Shown here: positions 26,201 to 37,037 of the stretch, piece after piece
How the letters are laid out: each line of letters begins with the position of its first letter
How positions within the stretch are numbered: the stretch's first letter is position 1
Source: Enoplolaimus lenunculus
Lineage: Eukaryota > Nematoda > Enoplea > Enoplida > Thoracostomopsidae
DNA length: 64,000 bases
Direction: 5' to 3'
NCBI GenBank assembly: GCA_030248215.1
Contig: JASANG010001768.1
Coordinates: 1 to 64,000, forward strand
The notes under the pieces: model-generated
The model's input: only the letters and a program-made list of their open reading frames with translations
Told to the model about the DNA's origin: nothing
The model's database searches: none
Program-made: the position numbers and the translations under genes

Positions 26201-27983
26201 CAAGCGACCACTGCAAATTGTCGGCGAAAAAACATTTCGCCATGTGAACAGGGCGTTATCTCGTTAAAAATTCCGGTAAATACCCAATTCATTTTCGAGT
26301 GCCGGCTTCTGAAGACCGTCAGTTTTTACGGTTGTGCGTGAAACTTATTTAGTATCGAACGTAAAGATAAAGTTACAGACACGGACAGAATTAAGTGGTG
26401 CAGAAGTCGCGATTGCGTCGTTTGCGGTTGCAGTTTTGTTGCCACATCTGAGTTTTGAATGATCGCGGCTGAAACGCGGTTTGAGACGCGACCCAAGTCG
26501 CCGCTTTAATTGTGTTCGCAGCGCGTCTGCAACAGCGAAACTGCGCGCTCGACCACGGTTTTTGCGTCCACGTAAATTGCTGACGTTTGGGTCGCGATCG
26601 CAGTTGCACTTAATTCTGTCCGTGACTTTATCCCAAATGTTCGTGTCAAAAAATTATTTTTTCCTCTTTAAAGCAAACCCAATAACTGCAACATAGCGCA
26701 TGCATTCTCAACTGTGTATAACATCTTCACCGATTCGTTAAAAGCTTTGTCCGTACGTTTCCAACCTAATCAAAACCCCACACGCTTTCTGCAGCACAGC
26801 CAAGTTAAGCAACTATCGGCGTGCAACCGGAATTATAAATTACCGGAACCGGCAGTTAACAAAATACCGGAGCCATAACCGGAAAACTAAAAATTATTGT
26901 TACCGAAAGATCAGTTTTAACGCTATTTTATCGCTTTTAACGGTATAAACACACAATTTAGGATGCCAAAATCTTGAAATAAATACCGTAGTTGGAAACG
27001 TATGATCAATTATAAAGTATGACACAAACTAAAAATTTTGGCAAACCACGCTCACACAATTTTAGAAAAATAAGTTAGAATAATGTCAATTTTTCTGAAA
27101 TTTTCGAATGAGAAAATTTTTCAATACGTACCGAAACTGCCGGACCATTCCGGTTAAAAAATACCGGATTTTTTACCGGAACCGGATAGTAAAAAATACC
27201 GGATTTCCCTAGCGGAACCGGAATTCCGGTTGCACCCTGGCTACTATGGCAAATATTGAATTCGCAACGCATCATAAGTTTGTTTGTTTGAAAACCTATC
27301 GCTAACTGCTAACAGATGCTATCGCCGACTGAGAATACAGGTACAAAATGCAAAACAGAGCATTGTGATTTGACTGCAAATAAACATCGTCAAACACAGT
27401 TAGAAATGCACACCGACAGATAGTACACGCGTACTGCAAATTAAATCATCGTAGTGTGCAGCAAACAGCCGAGTTTCGTTCGACTTACCATTAATACTTT
27501 TTTGTAATTTTCTTTCAATTCTAAATTATTCGCTTAAATTCTGCTAGAAAATAATGATTTTGATAAATTAAATTTAAACGATTAGAAACAAGGGTCAGGT
27601 CGTGAGAAGCTCGAATATGCAAAAAAGTTTCAAAATTTAACCATTTTTAGGCAAACAATGGTTAACGGAAACGGAACAAAGCCCAAAACTTTATGTTAAT
27701 AATGCGACAACAGCATAATTCAAAATTGTGTTGGACGTTAACGTTTCCAGCATGAAATTGAGCATCTGCCTCAGGTTCCGGTATCTTTGTTATTTTTCCC
27801 ACTTATCTCACCATGGTTACTGTCTGAGCGAGCCGTATCTTGCCGTACGGCCAATATACCAACTATTTTTTTACCATAAATATACAAAATTAAACCTTAC
27901 TTACCATTTTCTTCTTCGTCAGCTGTCGATAGAAAGGCTGTTGTGGTGATCATTAACACAACCAGCTGGAGTGTAACCCGCAT
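17229..27983 (-). CDS. PDIA4: Protein disulfide-isomerase A4 (ERp72-like), 14 exons, 613 aa
   Basis: Exons on the minus strand: 27983-27905, 26037-25938, 24852-24774, 24415-24298, 23913-23775, 23315-23228, 22930-22813, 22273-22118, 21722-21571, 21026-20870, 20002-19899, 18949-18811, 18258-18104, 17486-17229. Phases are continuous over 1842 nt. The protein begins with a signal peptide ([20 protein letters not shown]). Three thioredoxin domains have WCGHCK at 60-65, 172-177 and 523-528. Cis-proline segments SGYPT, TGYPT and EGFPT follow. Two redox-inactive b-type domains lie between the second and third. The C-terminus KTEL (610-613) is a KDEL-type ER-retrieval signal. The a0-a-b-b'-a' order is diagnostic of PDIA4, which oxidises and isomerises disulfides in the ER lumen. 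Vertebrate PDIA4 is about 645 residues; the acidic stretch after its signal peptide is nearly absent here. Introns carry several MITEs. Confidence 0.95.
18575..18755. mobile_element. hAT-like MITE, family E copy in PDIA4 intron 12
   Basis: ATGTATAGATCAGGGACGGT opens the element and TTGATCCATACATTGGCC closes it. In between are GCTTAGG and GTTTAGG hexamers. Other diverged copies are at about 14329-14480, 39285-39412, 59815-59990 and 62880-63137, each with CATGTA or TACATGGGCC ends and TTAGGC-like hexamers. Confidence 0.75.
19008..19410. mobile_element. hAT-like MITE, family B (TTCCTG-rich)
   Basis: The ends are CAGGGTTCAACCGGAAT and ATTCCGGCTGAAACCCTG. Flanks CCAAGTGC (19000-19007) and CCAAACGC (19411-19418) match at 6 of 8 positions, an aged 8-bp target duplication. 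The body is AT-rich and shared with the copies at 56099 and 60198. It is in PDIA4 intron 11. Confidence 0.85.
20109..20328. mobile_element. Fold-back MITE, family D (GCCCTATTCACACGTGCAAG ends)
   Basis: Long inverted arms contain ATTCACACGTGCAAG and CGAGAACTTGCAGCTGCAA, mirrored by TTGTAGCTGCAAGTTCTCGC and TTGCACGTGTGAATATGGC. Flanks are TTAA and TTTA, perhaps a decayed 4-bp target duplication. It lies in PDIA4 intron 10. A shortened copy is at 20400-20453, and fragments are at 21045-21160, 26090-26255 and 55378-55434. Confidence 0.8.
25621..25764. mobile_element. MITE family M (TCACGGACAGAATTAAGT ends)
   Basis: Inverted ends TCACGGACAGAATTAAGT and ACTTAATTCTGTCCGTGA are perfect over 18 bases. 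The interior is rich in CGCGACCGCGG-like sequence. Target duplication is unclear (ATTACAAG and TTTACACA). It lies in PDIA4 intron 2. Confidence 0.85.
26380..26624. mobile_element. MITE family M, second copy
   Basis: It has the same ends as 25621-25764 (CACGGACAGAATTAAGT and ACTTAATTCTGTCCGTG) around a longer interior containing GGTCGCGATCGCAGTTGC. It lies in PDIA4 intron 1, next to a family A element. The two copies are only 0.6 kb apart. Confidence 0.85.
26817..27239. mobile_element. hAT-like MITE, family A (CCGGAA-rich), with 8-bp target duplication
   Basis: The ends are CGGCGTGCAACCGGAAT and ATTCCGGTTGCACCCTG, inverted copies of one another. The flanks are GCAACTAT (26809-26816) and GCTACTAT (27240-27247), an 8-bp target-site duplication with one mismatch, which points to the hAT superfamily. 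It has no coding capacity. It sits in intron 1 of PDIA4. Confidence 0.85.
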
Positions 27984-28573
27984 TATTAAAGCTTGTTATC
28001 TAAATTATGACGGAAATTATAAATACAATAATCAAGCTGAAACATTACACTAAATCGACGGATTTAATTACTGACCAATCAGCCGGCCTTTGCGCAATGT
28101 GTAACACTTAGCGAATGCGCAACAATCTGCATGCACATTTTCTTTGCACAAAACAATCACATTTGTGTTCGAAAAAAGTTGTAAACAAAGTAATCCTGGA
28201 AAGTTGCCCAAAACACGTATGTGGGGCTTTCTAGCTTTAATTGCATAAATATACCGTTCCTGATTCATTTTAAGTAAATTTTCCGATAACCACTCAATTT
28301 CACTAAAACAATTACTACGTATCACATTACACGGATTCTACTACATAATTATACCAGACTGTTGGTTCAGAGCCTATTAAAGACACGACTCGATTATACG
28401 TACCTAATTCCATAGATAGTTAGATAGATAGATAGCTAAAGAAGGCAAAGACGGCATATAAAATGTGCAGGCTCTGGAATGCCCATTACACTCCCATCTT
28501 TGTTCAATCTTCATATACTGCGCAGCAAACCTAAAGTTCTTGTTAACATTCAACTAAAAACCGAATGATTTTC

Positions 28574-28677
28574 CTAATATCTTGCATTGAAGCCATATGC
28601 TGTTTCAAGTGCCGTTGCTCCAAAGACTTTTCCACCTAAAACCGTATATTCTTGCATTTCAATAGGTAATTTACATC
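28574..28677 (-). other. Orphan coding-like terminal exon
   Basis: A possible acceptor (GATACAG) at 28678-28684 is followed by two bases and 33 open codons ending in TAG at 28574. The peptide runs CKLPIEMQEYTVLGGKVF and then GATALETAYGFNARY. Its composition looks protein-like, with Gly, Ala and Tyr balanced. I do not recognise it and found no convincing upstream exon before the MANEA 3' end. Chance openness in this length is possible. Confidence 0.25.
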
Positions 28678-28821
28678 CTGTATCTACTTGATTAAGACTA
28701 AACGAACATTCATTTGTTAAAACTGTTAATCACAGTCAATTTTATCCAGACAAAAGCGTAATTTCTTACAAACAAATAAACAACACCGAATGAAATTGTG
28801 TCATTTCAAACAATTATTAAC

Positions 28822-28982
28822 TGCAGAAAGTATTGCCAAAGAATCGACATTTTTTCCACTGTCCATATCAATGCTAATTATATCTGCCAATTATTACCGA
28901 TACCTATTAATTGGCATATCTTCAGAATTAATTGCTCAAATGCTTTTAGCAAAGGAAACAAGCAAAATTTTCCTAACATTCA
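28822..28982 (+). other. Possible SWEET-like transmembrane exon or remnant
   Basis: After a CTGCAG acceptor-like site, a frame reads SIAKESTFFPLSISMLIISA and goes on NYYRYLLIGIS. The pattern K-x-ST-x-FPLS followed by a hydrophobic segment and Tyr-x2-Leu-Leu-Ile resembles one repeat of SWEET sugar transporters. The usual Trp and Gly positions are replaced. No neighbouring exons are evident. It may be a decayed fragment or coincidence. Confidence 0.18.
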
Positions 28983-29388
28983 ATTCTTCAGCCCATGTAA
29001 AGATCAGTGGCGGAACATTTTTCTACGGGACTGCAATAGAGTAAGCTTAAGCTTTAAGACAATTTTTTGTTTAAGCTTAGGTTTAGGTTAGAGTAGAAGT
29101 TCATTCTTACGCTTAGGAATACGTTTACACTACGGTTACAGCCCAGTTCTATACATTGGTCAATTTTTCTAATGTTTGCAAAAATATTTCGGCCGGTTCC
29201 GGTTTATCCGGTACAAACATACCAGATATTTGTGGCTGTGGTGCCGAATATCATAACACTGCTAAGGACCATGTTAAAGAACTGCCGACTAAGCTTAAGC
29301 GACAACCTATATCAATAAGCCTAAGCAGTCTATTTATCCTCACAGTGTCTACCCCCATGTCTCCCTGTCTCCGGCTCGACAGTACCCC

Positions 29389-29525
29389 GGCCCATGTATA
29401 TATAAAACAGGGCCGGAACAACAGTATAAAGATATTCCTAAGCCTAAGCGTATGGAAGAGTCTATTCCAAAACCCTCTATATAGCCCCTCCGGAAAACGA
29501 TCCGGCCCTGTTCTATACATGGGCC
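29389..29525. mobile_element. hAT-like MITE, family E copy
   Basis: GGCCCATGTATATATAAAAC plus AGGGCCGG at the left and TCCGGCCCTGTTCTATACAT plus GGGCC at the right form inverted ends. Three CTAAGC hexamers are inside. A second, more diverged copy lies just upstream at about 28994-29160 (CCCATGTAAAGATCAG to TTCTATACATTGGTC). Confidence 0.85.
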
Positions 29526-31298
29526 AGTACCCCTATAAGTTACACGGGCCGAAACTAGTGTATCTTCAACTATAGTACAAAATCTGAATACTCTGTAGTG
29601 TACACTTCAGATTGCTTAAACAGCCACTGTCATTTTCAACTCCAAAATATTTATACTTTAAGCTTTAGCGTAAATATAACTTTGTTCAACGTAAACGCAA
29701 AAGCATAATATACATAAAGATTTCGGAACATATATCGTTCAGGGTATAAACGGACAGTAAAAATAACGGAATAGACTGCTAGGCGTGGTGGGTTTCGGAC
29801 GCGACAGCCCCCATCCTGCTTAGAGTCCCCCAACTTTCGGGGGTTAGGGGGCGATAGCATCCCTGAGACTTCAATTAAAGAAAATTTGTCTATGTGGAAG
29901 AGCGTTTCAGCTGTCGCCAATATCCCAACGAACCAACTGTCCCATTATATTTGTGTGTACTCCTTGTACACTGCTGTCCCCGGAAAATGGGACGACCATT
30001 AGGGTAGCACTGCACAGAAACAGTAAGCACAATTTATTAAATGAAATCGTGCAATTTTAACATTTATCAGAAAATAGCAGTTTTTGGTATTTCTGTATCA
30101 AATTCATCGTTGTATTCACCTTAAACGCTCGCAAAAAACCCTAGAACTTTATACATTTGAAGGAATCTTTCAAACTAAAACGCTAATAGTAGTAAAAATT
30201 TACTGAATTTTTGAAAATATTATATACTATGCAAAATGAAGTAGCACACATTTCAATTATGAAAATCTAAAATACAACAGATAAAATGAATACCTATCTC
30301 CAACCAGGGTTATTTCACCCATACTGTTGCAAAGAAGAAAATTAAAATGAATTTTTCGGTAGCACACATTTATAATTTTCCGGTTCCGCTTTCGGTAATT
30401 TTTTTCAAATTCCGGATCCGGTTCGGTAAATTGTAATTCCAGTTGCACCCTGATAAAAATATATGATCAATGATACCTATACCGGTCTGCCTCAGCCTAA
30501 ATCAAAGACAAACCCCCTGCATATGCTTCCAAGTGTCTAAACTCCCCCGTTCCTTTTGCCGTTCAGTGGGCAGCCCCTATAATATAGGTCATGTACATCA
30601 ATTTTAATCCTACTTAATTACTTAGAGGCCTGCTTAAAAAACTCAAAACCCTATTCAATATATTCACTTGGTTTTAACATATCTCAGCCACTCAATCATT
30701 TTCAAAAAATGTTTTAAATAAAAAATGAAAGCACCGTAGTTCTAGTTCACATATTAATCAGATCACAATATTACACAACATCGACGTTTCACATTCCACA
30801 AAATACCTATTTAAACCCCGCAAAATTCTTTACCAAAAATATTTGCTGCACTTATTTTATTATTAACCTTAGACAATCTGTTTAAGGACATTCCTAAATA
30901 AACCGCTATCAACTTTTAAAAACGAATTCAATTTTGATAAACAACAAAGTTTGTGTTAAATAACCTAAAATTACCTGGTTAGCCGAAATTCGAAAATACT
31001 CCAACTCAGGGTTAAATTAATATTTCGTGTAATTTTTTTTCAATTTTTGAACACTTTGGAAACTGAATAATCATTTTGATACATACGCCACCCACCGAAA
31101 CTGAAGCGCAGGCTGCTCAAAAACCCGAAGCACAGACTTCACAATTATCAGCATATACAAATTCAATAAACAAACTACCGCACCATTTCCGGCGTCAATA
31201 ATGAAAGGAGCCGATTAATCTTTCATAGAGTTGCATCCGGTCCGCGTATTTGCACTGATACATTCCAGGTCAAGACGTTCATTTTTAAATGTTGCAGC

Positions 31299-31304
31299 TT
31301 TATT
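31299..31304 (-). terminator. Poly(A) signal of MANEA
   Basis: AATAAA on the minus strand starts 26 nt beyond the TAG stop at 31330-31332. No other canonical signal is closer, which implies a very short 3' UTR. Confidence 0.6.
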
Positions 31305-31329
31305 GACCGAAACCAATCCCATTCTTCAG

Positions 31330-34300
31330 CTACGGATTTTCAAACATCCCCACAAACCTTGCCGTTTCCCTCAGGTAAAATTCAGGGTCCTGAGGCCGAT
31401 AATCGCTATAATTCTTGCGTGGAACCGCAGGTTCTATTTGAGTTCCTTCATGCCATTCGTTAAAACTAGTCACAGCCACAATTGGGGAGCGTGATTTCAG
31501 CGCTGACTGCCAAGATCTACTGTAATATGACCCGTTGAAACGAAACCGTGTATTGACCTGAAAAAAGTGAAACCAAAAATTGCCAAATTTTTAGAAGCCT
31601 AAACACTACTTCAGATACCAATCAACACTGTCCATTTTGCAGGATATTTATCGCTGAAAAGTATAAGATAAGCAAAACAATAATAAATCACATATGGAGC
31701 AAAACCAAGTTGAACTGAAAACATAGTTCAAATTATACCCACTAATTAGCATTACAGTTTAATTATTACCACAGAATTTATACTTTAATATCCCACTCCA
31801 TTTTGACATGGCGGAAGAAGAGTAGGCAGGTGGAGATGGGGGTATTCCCCGTCGTTGAAAATTTTTCTACAGTTCCTTACGTATATTTCTCAAATGCTCG
31901 CTACTATGATCATGTTCGAAGACACAAAAATATATAATAACAGGGACGTGTCCCCTCGCAAATTTTTGGTAACGCCAGTGCTTGGTGTTATCCGACTCCG
32001 GCATTTTTGATGAACGGTAGAAACACACTGTTAAAACGTACACCACCTTCAACAACAACAATAACCTACAATATATCAACAAACCTTATTCCAAGGTCTC
32101 ACTCTATCATCAATGTAACCAGGACCAACACAAGGAACGAAAATTAATTGATTTCTCGATGCTAATTTGGCAAGAGACAACCAACGCGACCATTCAGATG
32201 CTTGTGTAAATCCGTTCACAGCAAAATACGTATAATATCCGTCAAAATGACTGCCTGAAAATAACAGCTATGACACACTTATGGCAAATATTCGAGCAGC
32301 GGAACCGGGGCGACACTGTTATTCACCCTCCTCCCATCAACTCAATTGCGCACAAACATACGCGTTTCGGAATCAGAATTTACAATATCTGCAAATATGC
32401 GGCACCTATCATCAGTTGGTGATGGTGATAGGTCAATTACGAAACGTTTCCACGAAATTAGTTTAGCGTTTGCTTTACAATTAATCACATTTATTGTGCT
32501 CAATTTATACTTCTTGAAATTTAAAAACAGCTACATATTATGACTCTCCGACTGTCCTGCGATGCTCTCCGCAAATCAAAAATTACTATTTACAGATTGT
32601 TACGGTGTCTCACGCAGCAATTCACGTGCGTTGTCGTACCAACGAACGATACGGAACGGCATGAAAATAGTCAAAATAAGTTATGTGTTCAGTATTCTGC
32701 ATCGGCTTTGGCAATAATAGTCCCTTTTTGTGAATATCGTCATCGGCACTGTTAAAAAGTTGTCGATTCTTTGGACACAAAACTGAGTTGGAATGCTACC
32801 AATGAAGGTGGCAACAAAGGTTCGAATTCGGCAAAAATTTGCCGTTTGGATTCGGATTTGGTTGTGAAAAAGCCGAATGCAACAACGTTCGACAATATGC
32901 TTTTCATTTTTAAGCAATAAAAATTTAAAATAACAGTTATATAAATCAATATTTTTTGTTTCAAGTCACAAATCTCACAACTGAGGTCGGGCACGAAATA
33001 TATTTACGTTTAAATGTTATGCGGCTGGCAATGCGTTGATATTCTGAAACAAATTATAAATATATCTGAATTTACATTCAAGATTCGGATTCGGTCAAAT
33101 CGTGGATTCGGTGCCACCCTGCTAATCATTTACTTGTTGGCGTATATAGGTGCGTCTGATTTATGGTTGTTATGGTTTAAGTTTTCGCATTTATAATGAT
33201 GCAATATTGTATCCTATGTACAAAGATCTTGGTAACGGCGAATCCCTGGAAAAAAGTATAGCGGCACTATTAAGTATTTTAAAATTTAAATAAATTAAAA
33301 TCCTTTGCATTATCGCGACTTACTCAACATTCGTGCTTGATCTGTGACTTTTAAAATCAACCCAACCACATGCATATCATAGCGAGTGCCGCGAATAGAC
33401 GTTTCTGATTTTGATCCTAGAACCATTTTCCAATCGTCGTTTGGAATTAAATACGAATCGTAAACATAAACCAACGGTTTGGTTACGTTTGTATATGGCG
33501 ATTTATAAGTAAAAAATGCGGAATGTGACGAAAATAACATCATAATATGTTGAAGATTTTGTGCGACAGATTGCGCTGATCGACCATCGTATGGCTCGAT
33601 GTGAAATGCAACCTGAAATTTTATATCATTTAAAATTTCATTTAAACTTCAATAAAGCCGTCAAAAAGCCGCATGTTAACTAGTTTGAAGACAACCCCTT
33701 GAAAAATCGGGGTGGTGATAAAATTATACAAGTCACCGTGCGCTATATAATTAATTTTCAATTAACAATAATTTTTCAGTTTTCGGTTGTTTTGATATTT
33801 TTTAGTCTAATTTCACATTGGGTTTCAATGAACGCATAAAAAGTTTTCATTTCAAATCCAGCTCAGTAAAGCACAAAAAGACTTTTCTTGCAACGCTTTT
33901 CCCACAATCGAAACAAATCAAAACTCAATCATGTTCAAAATCAAGCTTCTTTGACTGTTTACTACCTTTATGAAATACTGGTCTGCAATGTCCATGATTA
34001 GCTTTGTCATATCATCCCATGTCTGACCTGGACGCACTTCTCCGACGACGTCAGGGGGATACCAAGTTACAATGATAACACCTTAAATAAAACACAGAAA
34101 TAAAATTTCAATTGACACTCCACTTGGTAGAATTTATTAAAACCACCCTCTCAAACTGTCCATACCTTACGAATAGAACTTTCAGTCTCGCTATAAAAAC
34201 GCAACAGGCAACCTTGTAACAACGACACGTAGGTATTGCAATAGACGCCATACAATGATATTAAGTAAGTTATTAGAGACAAAAAATGATTGAAAACTTT

Positions 34301-35937
34301 GCATTGCTCAAACTTAACCAGCAAGCCCCAAACACCTATATACTTAACCTATTTGGATACTACACACCTACTTCACCCATTCGTGCACTACACCTACTTC
34401 ACCTATTCGGGCACTAGCAATCCATTTCATATGTTGATGAATGACAGCAGGATCACGACTACTATAACATCCTAACGCGGGATAGAAATTTGAACCGATA
34501 TCGTTTGGAGGTACGTGACGACCTAAGGTGGGAAATTATCACATAAATCATTTAACACAAAAGATATATATATTTATATATATATACTTGTAGGTGTAAC
34601 AAAATTTAGATACGACAGAATAAAAATGAAGGCAAATTCTGAATAATTTTTGACCCGAATCAATTTTATAATCTACATATAATATATATCTTGTATTCTC
34701 AAAACGTATAGCAGCTATTACCAGATGATAGAAAGAGGAGCAACAAATAATGAGCTTTGAAACAGGGTATTTAGCTGTGGAACTTCGAGTATTTGGGGGC
34801 ATATCACTAACTAGCAATATAAGCCACACAAATACACACACTTAAGAATGAATGCAACAATTTCGCTATAACATGTAAAAGAATTTAACATATACGTATA
34901 TTCATTCCGCTATGTACAACAATTTTCACAACCTACATGATAACATAGAGTACTGTTTTAACACCAAAATTCAACATCTTACGTTGTTGAACGATAGGTT
35001 GAGAATACCTGATGGCCACTTTACTCTTTCAACTGCGTTCCAATGCGGCATATATTCATGGTTCCAATGATAGAATGAGCCGTTGTCGATCTTTGGATTT
35101 CCATACCAAGGATAGTAGAAAGTATGAACGCTATAATTGAGTGTCACGTTGAGATCAGAAATGGTTGAATACGACACGTGTTCTACTGTGTTTTTAACAT
35201 CTGGAATTCGGCAATACGTAAACATAAGAATGTAAAAAAAGTTGATTTGAATGTTTTTCTTATATTTTTGCAAATATTTCTTTTATTTGTAGAAAAGCCA
35301 CAGCTGGCTACCATTACAATTCATGTTCCTGCTCTAGCACAAGTGCTAAAAATATATTTCAGTTTTGTCTCCTTAACTTACACCAGTCGGCCGCGTGGTG
35401 TAACGGCCGAAGTTATAATTTTCTCAAATACTATAGGTGCACATGTTATACACACATTGGTACACCATGTCCATATACCAACCAACACAGCTTACATACA
35501 TATACTAAATCTAAGTGTAACAATATCTGCACAGAAAACTCATTAAAACGAATTCGGACAAAATGACCAAATAATAAAATATCTGCGCAGTGTTAGCGTT
35601 GAATGATAACGCATGTTTGGGTGAAACGAAATCGCTAGAGAAAAAACATAATTGAGCCATTCAATAAGTCGTTGAGAACTGATCAATGCGAACATCTCAC
35701 AAACATATATACCGTACCCAAAGTCAACAGTACCTAAATCGAACCGTCTTATGCCTATCAGCAACACGCAGTGTTAATAGATTTACCTTCGAAACGATAA
35801 TCTTGATCGAGGCTAACTTCATTTTCATGAGTTGCATGTTTTCGTTCGCCACTCATTAAGTAATAAATAATCACAATAAAAGAGCAAAGCACGGAAAACA
35901 ACGCGCACCGTCTTTTCCTGATTCCTAGTAGACCCAT
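31330..35937 (-). CDS. MANEA: Glycoprotein endo-alpha-1,2-mannosidase (GH99), 7 exons, 421 aa
   Basis: Exons on the minus strand: 35937-35787, 35200-35009, 34522-34403, 34081-33966, 33612-33324, 32254-32085, 31557-31330. Phases are continuous over 1266 nt. A short basic N-terminus is followed by a hydrophobic segment (about residues 11-27), giving a type II Golgi membrane anchor. The GH99 core has YYPWYGNP, SSRDPAVI, HIEPY (197-201), VYDSYL, VPCVGPGYIDDRVRPWN and SFNEWHEGTQIE. In the last motif E380 and E383 correspond to the paired catalytic-site acids of human MANEA (E404 and E407 by family knowledge). The enzyme cleaves glucosylated mannose from N-glycans in the Golgi, bypassing ER glucosidases. 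It is slightly shorter than the human protein (462 aa) and looks intact. An AATAAA lies 26 nt after the stop. It could be the MANEAL paralogue; one gene would probably represent both in a non-vertebrate. Confidence 0.94.
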
Positions 35938-37037
35938 TATTTAAAATCATTTCCGGCAATCTGCAAAAAACTGCACATCAAGCAATAATGCATGTATTTC
36001 ATTATGTTTTGTTCCATGTTAAATAGTACGTAGAAAATGATTTCACGTACAATAAATTTTACTAGAATTACAGAAAGTTAAAAAACAACTTTAATGTGGA
36101 GAAATGTTTAAAGCCACATCAGCAAAAAATTAAAATTTTGAATAACCACGTCAGTGTTTTAAAATAAAACTAGCATAGTATTTAACCAAATCCAGCAACA
36201 CGAAACATTTAAAGCATCCGAACATAAGAGATTCACTTTTACCCCAAGTAGTTAACTTAAGTCTTAAGTAGACCTTTACAATATATGACAGTAAACGATC
36301 GTATGTATTTAAAAACCTGGGTTAGGGTAGTTTAAAAATCAATATCTACTTATTTAAGTTTGCTAGATAATACAATAGCTTGTCCAAACAAAACATGAAA
36401 GCCCCACAGAAGCAACAGGTAAAACGTTGTATAACACCTGGAAAATTTGACGTACGTTTATCGCGGATTATACAATATCAAACTAAACAACCTTGCAGTA
36501 ATAAACCGAGGTAAAGTACTGCAATCTAAAATGGAATTTACATAGCTGGTATGTTATGTTTAGACTTAATTAGTGTAATCAAGAGATGATGATAAGAGTG
36601 TGCAACTTCTAAAAATACGCATAGCATAAAAAGTACCAACGAGCGTTGCGGTTTGCCATACCCCCATTTATAGCTAAATCTAAATCAAGAATATAATCGG
36701 ATAATATTTGCACTGTGTATCGCAACAGTATTTGTCTGCATTCGCGGTTTCAACACCCCCTAAATGGGGAATGGGGTAAGGGGAAGCGTAAGTCCCTATT
36801 TGAGGAGCCCCACCCTAACATGTTGAAACAAAAACCGTCGAAGTTTTAAAACGCACCTGGCTTCTCGCTTGCTTCACTCGCAAGTTTGCGGGGAACCTCT
36901 ACTCCTTTCTACTCCGGCACTGAAGTCTGGACAAGCATGTTCCGGTAGCAAAACAATCCTAAATATTTACTGAGTTGCAACTTAAAAATAAACCTTGCTT
37001 TTCAGGTATTTAGCTTTGGAGAAATTGGTTCAATGCA
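35938..37037. other. Divergent promoter region, MANEA and NOP10
   Basis: About 1.1 kb separates the two start codons, so regulatory sequence may be shared. A GC-rich repeat at about 36740-36935 (TTTCAACACCCCC.., GCTTCTCGCTTGCTTCACTC) recurs inverted at 44330-44490 and in part at 48305-48345 and 55148-55175. Only AT-rich DNA is seen elsewhere. No TATA box can be assigned with confidence. Confidence 0.5.

Larger units (their letters stand above)
27984..31329. other. Intergenic region, PDIA4 promoter side to MANEA 3' end
   Basis: PDIA4 starts at the lower end. A repeat containing ACGTATGTGGGGCTTTC with AGCTTTAAT (28216-28242) recurs at 20805-20835. Two family E copies, a family A fragment (30350-30452) and two weak coding-like segments lie inside. 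30480-31250 looks unique and AT-rich with no clear feature. Confidence 0.55.

Noticed and set aside
29156-29575. 139-codon ORF (+)
   Set aside because: It crosses two family E MITE copies and contains no recognisable domain.
31088-31200. Short plus-strand frame with TPPTETEAQAAQKPEAQTSQ
   Set aside because: Protein-like composition but no start or acceptor, and it lies just past the MANEA poly(A) signal; too weak to annotate.
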